DNA of 58,358 nt, from contig NZ_JAGEPF010000052.1 in assembly GCF_017573465.1 (NCBI RefSeq), positions 1-58,358 on the forward strand. Reading direction: 5' to 3'. A model generated the notes under the pieces. It did no database searches. It had not been told where the DNA came from and was given only the letters and a program-made list of their open reading frames with translations. This DNA is from Actinomadura violacea. GTDB lineage: Bacteria; Actinomycetota; Actinomycetes; Streptosporangiales; Streptosporangiaceae. Below, piece by piece: positions 1-6,799 of this stretch. The position numbers were made by a program, and so were the translations under genes. Position 1 is the stretch's first letter, and every line of letters begins with the position of its first letter.

Positions 1-1
1 C

Positions 2-64
2 TGGTGCATCACCATCGGCGCCGCCTCCTACCTGTGGGCCAAACACACCTACAACAAGGCCTAA
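2..64 (+). CDS. C-terminal fragment of an unidentified membrane protein
   Basis: The window opens inside a plus-strand gene. The last 20 codons read W-C-I-T-I-G-A-A-S-Y-L-W-A-K-H-T-Y-N-K-A before TAA. An aromatic/small hydrophobic stretch followed by a short basic tail looks like the end of a last transmembrane helix with a cytoplasmic tail. A strong hairpin terminator follows 19 bases after the stop, which supports a real gene end. The family cannot be named from 20 residues. Confidence 0.5.
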   Translation, partial: WCITIGAASYLWAKHTYNKA

Positions 65-82
65 ACCGTGAGGTGGCCGAAC

Positions 83-114
83 AGGGCCGTCAGACCAACC
101 GGTCTGACGGCCCT
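83..114 (+). terminator. Rho-independent-type terminator
   Basis: A perfect 14-bp stem (AGGGCCGTCAGACC and its complement) encloses the 4-base loop AACC, followed by AAGCCTTTTCC. It lies directly after the stop at 64 and should end that transcript. Confidence 0.85.
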
Positions 115-185
115 AAGCCTTTTCCGCTGCCCCTGGCCCAGAACATGCTCCGGCGACGGACGATCTTTGGCCGCAGGATGTCGGC

Positions 186-578
186 GTGGACCCGGCAAAG
201 GGGAGGCCGCGCGTATCGCGGTGGCTCGTGTGGTCGGCCTCGCTCGCGGAATACAGCCACACCACTCGCCTGGATGTCGACGAACACAGCGAGAGGTACG
301 ACCAGCCTTGGCAGCAGCACCACGTCTATGTGGACGCGGAGGGGCGCCGGCTGGAAGCGCGACATGGTGTCCCGTACGTAGACCTCCAAGGCGCGGCCGC
401 AGCGCCGATTCTGGCTTGCGAAAGCCAGAGCGCCCCGGCTGCTGCGCTTCCGGTCGCCCCTGGTCGCTCCCGTGCAAATGCTTGTGGCCGCCGCCCTTGG
501 CCTGTGCGGTGTCGCCTTCGTCCTGGGTGCGGTTCCTGGGTGCTCATCGCCGTGCTCTTGGGCGTCCTCTTCGACTGA
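186..578 (+). pseudogene. Probable decayed membrane-protein gene with frameshifts
   Basis: The frame opening at GTG 186 has protein-like composition over its first ~70 codons (about 79% G/C at third positions, low GC at second positions), giving a polar, aromatic-rich stretch with VYVDAEGRR. Around 385-545 a neighbouring frame then encodes a convincing membrane helix (LVAAALGLCGVAFVLGAV). The original frame resumes with WVLIAVLLGVLFD and stops at 578. This pattern fits one ancestral membrane protein broken by two frameshifts. The VYVDAEGRR segment recalls DUF3592-like proteins, but that is a guess. No ribosome binding site is obvious at 186. The 3' end overlaps the minus-strand ORF ending at 544. 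Confidence 0.3.
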
Positions 579-825
579 CGGTCGGCGCCCCCGCGAGCGG
601 CCGGCCACGCACCTGTCCGGCCCGGTGCGAGGACGGCGTCCTGCCACTCCGGTGGACTTGCAGGTCATCGGCCTGTACGGCCCTGGTGCGGCCGGGGTGT
701 TCGCCTTCGCGGTCCAGGGTCGGCGCGAAGACAGCGCCGAGCAGGATCCCGAACATCAGCGAGATCGTCATGGCGCCGCCGATGATCAGCGCCATCGACT
801 CAAGGTAGTCGTGCGACGGGGTCAT
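544..825 (-). CDS. Small single-pass membrane protein coupled to the anti-sigma kinase gene
   Basis: A 93-residue ORF whose ATG overlaps the TGA of the upstream HATPase gene (ATGA), so it is probably translated by coupling. Residues about 11-34 form one hydrophobic helix (MALIIGGAMTISLMFGILLG); the rest is polar and Arg/Gly-rich. The family was not recognised. The C-terminal half is low complexity and overlaps the decayed plus-strand gene, so the true end could be earlier if there is a frameshift. A membrane partner next to a soluble anti-sigma-type kinase is suggestive but unproven. Confidence 0.5.
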   Translation of the reverse strand: MTPSHDYLESMALIIGGAMTISLMFGILLGAVFAPTLDREGEHPGRTRAVQADDLQVHRSGRTPSSHRAGQVRGRPLAGAPTVSRRGRPRARR

Positions 826-1223
826 GCCGCCCCACCCAGCTCGACTCGCACGATTTTCCCCTTTCCCGGACGTTTTTCCACCGTCCATCCGCCGGAAAGA
901 CAGGCCACCAGCGGCAGCCCGCGCCCTCCGAGGTCGCCGAGCGCCGGATATCCCATCTCCGGAAGCTCGTCGCTCCCGTCCCACACCTCAATAACCGGAC
1001 AAGTACCGGAAAGGCGGCAAACGACCTTTATCGCGAGGTCGCCGCCGGCCTTCTCGGACGCGGTGATCGCATTGGTGACCAGCTCGGATACCACGAGGCG
1101 CGCCATGTAGTCGTCGCCCAGCTCCCAATGCGCCCACGCCACCGAGACGAGCTGCCGCGCTTCCCGTGCCGCCTCCGGAATCGGTTTGAGGCAGCACTCG
1201 AAAGCGTCCGCCAAGCCATCCAC
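822..1223 (-). CDS. ATP-binding anti-sigma-factor-type regulator (HATPase_c_2)
   Basis: A GHKL-type ATPase domain of about 133 residues, related to SpoIIAB/RsbW. The N box reads LVVSELVTNAIT, the G1 box EVWDGSDELP, and the G2 region GGRGLPLVACLSGGW. Proteins of this family bind ATP and commonly hold regulatory partners or sigma factors as small single-domain proteins. The start is uncertain: GTG 1223 gives the usual family length and has a weak AAAGGTGG upstream, while GTG 1268 is possible. It is divergent from the DUF5753 regulator at 1343, the arrangement seen in Streptomyces whiJ/abaA-like clusters. The stop codon overlaps the start of the following small membrane protein. Confidence 0.85.
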   Translation of the reverse strand: MDGLADAFECCLKPIPEAAREARQLVSVAWAHWELGDDYMARLVVSELVTNAITASEKAGGDLAIKVVCRLSGTCPVIEVWDGSDELPEMGYPALGDLGGRGLPLVACLSGGWTVEKRPGKGKIVRVELGGAA

Positions 1224-1342
1224 TTCCCGATCACCACCTTTTCTGCGAATCTTTCGGTGTTCCACCACAGAGTGAACGGCCGCGGCTGTGTTGGCCACGG
1301 ATCTGGCCAACGAGAGACAAGATCGAATTTGGAGGAGCTGCG

Positions 1343-2155
1343 ATGACGCGCCGAGACGAGCTCGACCCCACCTCCTCGCTGTGGGACCTGTTCGCCGTCT
1401 ACCTGCACGTTCTCCGGACCAAGCACGGCCTGTCGTGCGCCGCCGTCGGCCGCGAGGTGAGTGCCGCACGGCAGACTGTCTCTCACTGGGAGTCTGGCCT
1501 GCTCCGGCCCGACGAAGACCAGATCCGCGGCCTGGACGCCCTCTACGAGACCGGCGGCCTGCTGGAATGGATCACCTTCCACGCCGAGATCGTCCATGAC
1601 GCGCGGTGGCAGATGCAGCATCTGAGGGACGAGGCTCGGGCATCCATGATCCGGGTCTACGAGCGGTCGTTCATCCCAGGTCTGTTCCAAACGCCCGATT
1701 ATGCCCGCGCCCTGTTCACGCTTGAGGGGGCGGTGGAAGATGTGGAGGGGGCCGTCGCCATGCGGATGGCTCGGCAGAAACTTCTCCAATCGGCGGCCCC
1801 TCCGCAGTTGTCCATGCTGATCGACGAGGACGTGATCGATCGGGTGATCGGCGGGCCGGAGGTGATGTCCGAGCAACTGGAGCGGCTACTGGAGATCTCG
1901 GAGAGGCAGCACGTCATCCTGCAGATCGTCCCTCGCAGTCAGGGTTTCCATCACGGGCTCGTCGGTCCCATGAAGATCATGACCATCGGTCGTGAGCTGA
2001 TCGGCTTCACGGAGGCACCGCTGGGTGGAAAACTGATGCGAGGTCCCAAGGAGATCCGCGAACTCGCTCTGCGGCTCGACCGCATCGGTGCGGACGCGTT
2101 GAACCGCGCCCAGTCAAGGGACGTCATCCGACGGGCATTGGAGTCGTTGACATGA
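1343..2155 (+). CDS. XRE-family regulator with DUF5753 (WhiJ-like)
   Basis: A 270-residue DNA-binding protein. Residues ~15-70 form a helix-turn-helix of the lambda-Cro type (HGLSCAAVGREVSAARQTVSHWESG). The rest, from about residue 90, matches the DUF5753 domain: FIPGLFQTPDYARALF is its hallmark opening and MSEQLERLLEISER lies near its middle. The start has a strong SD (GGAGGAG) 6 bases upstream. Its stop overlaps the start of the DUF397 gene (ATGA), so the two are co-translated. Such pairs, with a nearby HATPase, are common in actinomycetes and affect development or secondary metabolism. The effector is unknown. Confidence 0.93.
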   Translation: MTRRDELDPTSSLWDLFAVYLHVLRTKHGLSCAAVGREVSAARQTVSHWESGLLRPDEDQIRGLDALYETGGLLEWITFHAEIVHDARWQMQHLRDEARASMIRVYERSFIPGLFQTPDYARALFTLEGAVEDVEGAVAMRMARQKLLQSAAPPQLSMLIDEDVIDRVIGGPEVMSEQLERLLEISERQHVILQIVPRSQGFHHGLVGPMKIMTIGRELIGFTEAPLGGKLMRGPKEIRELALRLDRIGADALNRAQSRDVIRRALESLT

Positions 2156-2349
2156 CAGCTCAGTGGTGCAAGTCCAGTTACAGCAACGGAACCCATGAGG
2201 GAAGCAACTGCGTCGAGGTGGCCGCATTGGTGAGCGGTGTCGGAGTCCGAGACAGCAAGGACCCGGGCGGCGGACAGGTCACCGTGGGGCGCGCGGAGTT
2301 CGGGGCGCTGCTCGCCCGCATTCGTTCCGGCGCCCTCGACCTCCGGTAG
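2152..2349 (+). CDS. DUF397 domain protein
   Basis: A 65-residue protein with the DUF397 signature: WCKSSYSNG near the N-terminus, then NCVEVA, VRDSKDP and a final FGALLARIRSG. It overlaps the upstream DUF5753 gene by four bases, which indicates translational coupling. DUF397 proteins pair with DUF5753 regulators across Streptomyces and relatives and are thought to act as small partners or antagonists, by analogy with characterised Streptomyces pairs. The exact role here is inferred. Confidence 0.93.
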   Translation: MTAQWCKSSYSNGTHEGSNCVEVAALVSGVGVRDSKDPGGGQVTVGRAEFGALLARIRSGALDLR

Positions 2350-2432
2350 GAGTTGCGCGCTCGCCGAATGCCGGACGTCGTCCGACGAGCATCGGAGTCG
2401 CCGGCGCGGCGGCGGACGCGTCCGCCTCAATC

Positions 2433-2494
2433 GTTGAGTGGCGGCGTGTCGGCCTTAAGAGCCGCGTTATGAGGCCGACACGCCGCCAGTGAAC
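2433..2494. repeat. Long intergenic inverted repeat, copy 1 of 3
   Basis: Two 23-bp arms (2433-2455 and 2472-2494) pair with two mismatches. The shared core is GGCGGCGTGTCGGCCT. It separates the convergent DUF397 gene and the minus-strand nucleotidyltransferase-like gene and could act as a bidirectional terminator. The same core recurs at 31240-31301 and 42886-42947, so it belongs to an interspersed palindrome family. Confidence 0.85.
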
Positions 2495-2598
2495 GTGGTT
2501 CGGTCGCGGGGTGGGCTGACCGGCGAACCGCACCCGGCGGTCGGACGAGAGCGGGATGCCGGGGAGTGCCTGCCTGGACGACCCCGCCGGTTCGCCGT

Positions 2599-3144
2599 TC
2601 AGTCGAGCCAATGCTCGAACTGTTCGGGGGTGCTCACCCCGGCCGCCAGGACCGCTTCGTAGATCATGGCGCTGGTGACGGTGTCGCGATAGCGGGGGTC
2701 CGCCCAGTAGGCGGCCTTGATCTCAATGATGGCGGTCCGCGACTCGGGTGTGAGTCGGGCGACGAACGCCTCCGCGCCGCTGCGGATGTGCTCGAAGGTG
2801 GCGGCGTCCACGGCCCACAGGTCGAACTTCCACGCCCCCTGGCGCGGGTCGCCCTGCTTGAGGCCGAGATACAAGCCGGGCGGCAGTCCGGTGTCGGCTC
2901 CGTCCCGGTTGTCGCGAAACGACGCCTTGCGTGCGCCTACGCGTTGCGCGACCCGGCCACCGAACGCGAAGTACTCGGCCACGTCGACTTCGGGAGCCTT
3001 CAGGTAGATGTCCAGGTCACGCCAGGTCATCAGGTCGGAGTGGTAACTGCCTCCGACGAACGTCTCACCGACCTCGTCGGCCAGGGCCAACAGGCCGCGT
3101 GCATGGAGAAGTTCGTCGGCTTCAAGCCGGACGCCGTCAGACAC
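2599..3144 (-). CDS. Nucleotidyltransferase-like protein
   Basis: About 181 residues. The segment FVGGSYHSDLMTWRDLDIYL matches a minimal nucleotidyltransferase core: a GGS-type turn followed by D-x-D metal ligands (DLD). Later motifs are WKFDLWAV and a helical C-terminus. Such proteins transfer nucleotides to drugs or proteins, but no substrate can be named. The start is probably GTG 3144, with a purine-rich stretch about 10 bases upstream; GTG 3159 is an alternative. It is divergent from the FGE-like gene at 3250 with about 100 bases between them. Confidence 0.75.
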   Translation of the reverse strand: MSDGVRLEADELLHARGLLALADEVGETFVGGSYHSDLMTWRDLDIYLKAPEVDVAEYFAFGGRVAQRVGARKASFRDNRDGADTGLPPGLYLGLKQGDPRQGAWKFDLWAVDAATFEHIRSGAEAFVARLTPESRTAIIEIKAAYWADPRYRDTVTSAMIYEAVLAAGVSTPEQFEHWLD

Positions 3145-3249
3145 GGCGTACAGTCTCACACACCTGAAACGCGCCCCAGGATCCGTTCGGGCGCCGGAGC
3201 TGGGCGGCGGCATAAAGTTCGCGTGGTGGATACGGGAGCGGGAGACGGG

Positions 3250-3921
3250 ATGGTCGCCGTCCCGCCGGGGCGGGTGACGCTGTCGGACCGGCGGACGCAG
3301 AGCAGTTGGGCGGTCGAGGTCGCGCCGTTCCAGATGGGCGCGTTCCCGGTCACGCAGGCGCAGTACGCGCAGGTCACCGGCCTGTGGCCGAGTAGTGCCC
3401 GAGGCGACCGGCTGCCCGTTGAGGGTGTTTCGTGGTGGGACGCGATCCGGTTCTGCGACGCGTTGTCCCGCAGCGAGGGGCTGACGCCCGCGTATCACCT
3501 GGATGCCGACGCCGAGACGGCCGAATGGGACACCTCGGCGGACGGGTACAGGCTGCCGACCGAGGCCGAATGGGAGCATGCCTGCCGTGCGGGCACCACC
3601 GGCCCGCGGTACGGGGAACTCGACGAGGTCGCCTGGTACCAGGGCAACTCGTACGGGCGGATCCAGCCGGTGGGCGGCAAGCGGCCGAACGCGTGGGGCC
3701 TGTACGACATGCTGGGCAATGTCTGGGATTGGTGCTGGGACGTCTACGACGCCGAGGTGTACGGCGCCTATCGCGTTCTCCGTGGTGGCGGGTGGGCCGA
3801 CGAGCACTGGAGCTGCCGGGCGTCGGTGCGGCGGCGCAGCCATCCGACGTTCCGGATCGACGACGTGGGGTTCCGCGTCGCACGCTCTGGCGAAAGTGGC
3901 CGCGGCTTGGTTGATCGGTGA
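3250..3921 (+). CDS. Formylglycine-generating-enzyme-like (SUMF1) domain protein
   Basis: About 223 residues with the FGE-sulfatase fold: FPVTQAQYAQVTG, LPVEGVSWWDAIRFCDALS, YRLPTEAEWEHACRAGTTG, WGLYDMLGNVWDWCWD, and a closing RVLRGGGWADEHW...VGFRVAR. True FGE oxidises a sulfatase cysteine using a pair of active-site cysteines near the C-terminus. Here the corresponding region reads HWSCRASVRRRSHP with only one cysteine, so the protein is more likely a non-FGE member (regulatory, ligand-binding or another oxygenase-like role). ATG 3250 follows GGGAG; GTG 3223/3226 are alternatives. No sulfatase gene lies nearby. Confidence 0.85.
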   Translation: MVAVPPGRVTLSDRRTQSSWAVEVAPFQMGAFPVTQAQYAQVTGLWPSSARGDRLPVEGVSWWDAIRFCDALSRSEGLTPAYHLDADAETAEWDTSADGYRLPTEAEWEHACRAGTTGPRYGELDEVAWYQGNSYGRIQPVGGKRPNAWGLYDMLGNVWDWCWDVYDAEVYGAYRVLRGGGWADEHWSCRASVRRRSHPTFRIDDVGFRVARSGESGRGLVDR

Positions 3922-3935
3922 CCCGCGGCGAGCGC

Positions 3936-4388
3936 ATGATCTCGGTCATGGCCGAGGTGCCCGCTCGCTTGACCGCCGTGACGCTCGGCGCCCGGAGCAT
4001 GTCCGGGCTGCGCCGGTTCTACCGGGATCTGGGGTGGGAGGAACTCCCGTCCAGCGACGACGGGTGGGCGGGCTTCCTGCTCGGCGGGGTGCTGCTCACG
4101 CTGTATCCCGCGGATCAGCTGGCAGCGGAGGCGGCGGACGGTGCTCCGGCACCCGCCGGGTGGTCGGGGATCACGCTCATCTGCAACGTGGACGAACGTG
4201 AGCAGGTGGATTCCGGCTTCGCGGCGGCGGTGGCGGCCGGCGCCACCGCGGTGCACGAGCCGGTGGACCGGTCGTGGGGCGGCCGTTCGGCGTACATCGC
4301 CGACCCGGAGGGCAACCGCTGGGAGATCGCGTGGGCGCCGGGCCTGCGCCTCGACGCCCGCGGCGCCGTCACCGGCCTGGGCGGCTGA
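3936..4388 (+). CDS. VOC-family (glyoxalase/bleomycin-resistance-like) protein
   Basis: About 150 residues with two beta-alpha-beta-beta-beta units. The first has LTAVTLGARSMSGLRRFYRDLGW. The second ends with the usual RSAYIADPEGNRWEIAW, in which Asp-Pro-Glu-Gly-Asn is the hallmark turn. The family includes metal-dependent isomerases, dioxygenases and drug-binding proteins, and the substrate cannot be told. A GTG at 3918 overlaps the stop of the FGE-like gene, so co-translation is possible; ATG 3936 or 3948 are more conventional starts. Members with a weak third metal ligand often simply bind small molecules. Confidence 0.9.
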   Translation: MISVMAEVPARLTAVTLGARSMSGLRRFYRDLGWEELPSSDDGWAGFLLGGVLLTLYPADQLAAEAADGAPAPAGWSGITLICNVDEREQVDSGFAAAVAAGATAVHEPVDRSWGGRSAYIADPEGNRWEIAWAPGLRLDARGAVTGLGG

Positions 4389-4466
4389 GCGCCCGCCGCG
4401 ACGACCCGTCCCGGAGAGCGGGATCTTGGGGTGGGGTGGAGGGTCGGGCGCGCAGACTCGGGGCTC

Positions 4467-4997
4467 ATGGGTGCGCAGCGGAGCGAGTGGGCTGATCGGC
4501 AGGAGATCCACGAGGTCGTCCTGCGGTACTGCCGGGGGATCGACCGGCTGGACTTCGGGCTGGTCCGGTCGGCGTACCATCCGGACGCCGTCGACCATCA
4601 CACCGGCTTCGACGGGACGCTGGACGAGTACATCGCGTGGGTCGAGCCGAAGCTGCGGGCGCGGCGCGGCGGGACGATGCACATCGTCGCGAACCACCTG
4701 GTCGAGCTGCTCGGCGACACGGCGATCAGCGAGACGTACGGGACGTCCGTGCACTGGGGCGAGCCCGCCGACGATCCGCGGGCGAACTTCACCAGCGGGG
4801 TGCGGTTCGTCGACCACATGGCCCGGCGGGACGGGCGGTGGGCGATCGCGGAGCGGTGGGCGGTGCGGGAGTGGACGAGGTCCGACGCCGGACGGCTGAT
4901 GCCGAAGGAGGGCGCGGGCCCGGCCGGGACGAGGGACGGCGACGACCCGCTCGTCCGGCTGCAGCGGGCGCTGCGCGGGACGGGGGCGGGCGCGTGA
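4467..4997 (+). CDS. SnoaL-like/NTF2-fold protein
   Basis: About 176 residues. The N-terminal helix with QEIHEVVLRYCRGIDRLDFGLVRSAYHPDAVDHH is typical of SnoaL_4 domains, cone-shaped alpha+beta barrels that bind hydrophobic substrates and often act in polyketide, steroid or limonene-type chemistry. WAIAERWAVREW is the usual closing beta-strand. The GTG start of the F420 oxidoreductase overlaps its stop, so the two are translated together and may act on the same small molecule. The ATG at 4467 is favoured over upstream GTGs because the fold begins directly after it. Confidence 0.88.
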   Translation: MGAQRSEWADRQEIHEVVLRYCRGIDRLDFGLVRSAYHPDAVDHHTGFDGTLDEYIAWVEPKLRARRGGTMHIVANHLVELLGDTAISETYGTSVHWGEPADDPRANFTSGVRFVDHMARRDGRWAIAERWAVREWTRSDAGRLMPKEGAGPAGTRDGDDPLVRLQRALRGTGAGA

Positions 4998-5863
4998 AGG
5001 TCGGGATCAGCTCGCCGATCGTGGCGCTCGCGGGACGGCGCCCGGCGTGGGAGGCGGCGGCCGGGACGGCCGAGCTGGTCAGGGTGGCGGAGGCCGCCGA
5101 CCGGCTCGGGTATGCGTTCATGACCTGCCCGGACCATGTCGCGGTCCCGCCGGGGCTGCCGCGCGGGGAGCGCTTCTACGATCCGCTGGCGACGTTCGCG
5201 TTCCTGGCGGCGCGGACCGGCCGGCTCCGGTTCTTGCCGTACGTGCTGGTCCTGCCCTTCTACCATCCGCTGGAGATCGCCAAGCGGTACGGGACGCTCG
5301 ACCATCTCAGCGGCGGGCGGCTGACGCTGGCGCTGGGGGTCGGGAACCTGCGGGAGGAGTTCGACCTGCTCGGCGTCCCGTTCGACGACCGGGGTCCGCG
5401 CGCCGACGACGCGCTCGGGGCGCTGCGGGCGGCGCTGTCCGGGCGGACGGTGTCGTACGAGGGGCCGTACTACGCGTTCGAGAACATGGTGGTCGATCCG
5501 CATGCCGTGCAGGAGCGGGTGCCGCTGTGGATCGGCGGGCACAGCGAGCGGGCGCTGCGCCGCGCGGTGACGCTCGGGGACGGGTGGGCGCCGGCGCCGC
5601 AGTCGTTCGGCGGGCCGGCTCCGGAGCTGATGCGGCGGATGCTCGGCAGGTACGACCTGCCGGGCGGGTTCGACGTCGTGCTCACTCCGGGGGAGCGGCT
5701 CGACCCCGCCGGCGATCCGGGACGGTCCGCCGAGGTGATCGCCACGGCGGAGGAGGCGGGCGCGACGCAGATCAACCTGACGGTCCGCCACGAGTCCCTC
5801 GCGCACTATCTGGAGCAGCTGGAGGCGTTCGCGGAAGTGGCGGGGCTGGACCGGCGGGAGTGA
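4994..5863 (+). CDS. LLM-class F420-dependent oxidoreductase
   Basis: About 289 residues of a luciferase-like TIM barrel. Visible motifs include LVRVAEAADRLGYAFMTCPDH near the N-terminus, LATFAFLAARTGRLRFLPYVLVLPFYHPLEIAKRYGTLDHLSGGRL in the central barrel (the family's conserved hydride-carrier binding section), LALGVGNLREEF, and VPLWIGGHSERALRRAV. Members in actinomycetes use coenzyme F420 and oxidise or reduce a wide range of substrates. The GTG start overlaps the stop of the SnoaL-like gene (GTGA), pointing to a two-gene operon. Confidence 0.93.
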   Translation: MKVGISSPIVALAGRRPAWEAAAGTAELVRVAEAADRLGYAFMTCPDHVAVPPGLPRGERFYDPLATFAFLAARTGRLRFLPYVLVLPFYHPLEIAKRYGTLDHLSGGRLTLALGVGNLREEFDLLGVPFDDRGPRADDALGALRAALSGRTVSYEGPYYAFENMVVDPHAVQERVPLWIGGHSERALRRAVTLGDGWAPAPQSFGGPAPELMRRMLGRYDLPGGFDVVLTPGERLDPAGDPGRSAEVIATAEEAGATQINLTVRHESLAHYLEQLEAFAEVAGLDRRE

Positions 5864-5959
5864 TGCGGCGCCCCGGCCGCTATTGGACAGGGGGTCTTCC
5901 AGTGGGCGGCGGGGCGGCGGATGATCTGGGGGCGTAGTCCCCCGGAGAGCGGAGTCCCC

Positions 5960-6781
5960 ATGCGACGGCGCATCGCCTGCACGCTGGCCCTGGCCGGGCT
6001 GGCCTTCGCCGCCACCCCCGGCGCCTCGGCGGCCGAGACGTGGCAGCAGACGTCCCGGCAGACCTACTACCTCACCGACGCGCTGCAGCGGTCGCAGGGC
6101 ATCGCGACGGACGGCACCACCTGGTACTTCTCCTGGAAGCTCGGGCTCAGCCGGGTCACCCTGGACGGCCGGACCACCCTGTTGAACAACCCCCTCGCCA
6201 TCCCCGCGCAGCTCGCCGCGCAAGGCGCGAACCACATCGGCGACATCGACTACTACAACGGCAAGATCTACGCGCCGATCGAGGACGGCAGCGACTACAA
6301 GCACCCCTACATCGCGCTCTATGACGCGGCCACGCTCACCTATACGGGCACCGCGTACGCGCTGCCGCTCAGCGTCCAGCCAGACGGGGCGCCGTGGGTC
6401 GCCGTGGACGCGGCCCGTGGCTACGTCTACTCGTCGGCCTACAACCCGACGCCGGCGCTCAACGTCTACAGCCTCACCGACCTGCACCTGGTGAAGACCG
6501 TTCCGCTGAGCACCGCCATCGGCAGCGTCCAGGGCGCCAAGATCTACGACGGCGACCTGTACGCGTCCTCGAACAACGACGCCAAGTCGATCTACCGGAT
6601 CGACCCGGACACGGGCCAGGTCACCGACGTGTTCGACCGGGCGTCCTCGCTGCCCTCGGGGTCGGAGACCGAGGGGCTGGCGTTCCTGCCCACGTCCGAC
6701 GGCGCGCAGATGCACGCGCTGGACGCCGTGTCCGGCAGGCTCGCGACGTACCTCTACAACTACCGCCGGACCACGTCCTGA
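5960..6781 (+). CDS. Secreted protein of unknown function
   Basis: About 273 residues. MRRRIACTLALAGLAFAATP is a clear Sec signal peptide with predicted cleavage after ASA (ASA-AET). The mature part has repeated short strands with aromatic turns (ATDGTTWYFSW, GDIDYYNGKIYAPIED, VAVDAARGYVYSSAYN, QGAKIYDGDLYASSNN, YRIDPDTGQV), suggesting an extracellular beta-propeller of about six blades. No catalytic motif was recognised. An SD (GGAG) lies 6-9 bases before the ATG. The gene stands alone between the LLM gene and the convergent Sel1-repeat gene. Confidence 0.85.
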   Translation: MRRRIACTLALAGLAFAATPGASAAETWQQTSRQTYYLTDALQRSQGIATDGTTWYFSWKLGLSRVTLDGRTTLLNNPLAIPAQLAAQGANHIGDIDYYNGKIYAPIEDGSDYKHPYIALYDAATLTYTGTAYALPLSVQPDGAPWVAVDAARGYVYSSAYNPTPALNVYSLTDLHLVKTVPLSTAIGSVQGAKIYDGDLYASSNNDAKSIYRIDPDTGQVTDVFDRASSLPSGSETEGLAFLPTSDGAQMHALDAVSGRLATYLYNYRRTTS

Positions 6782-6799
6782 ATTCAGGGGCGCCGCTCG

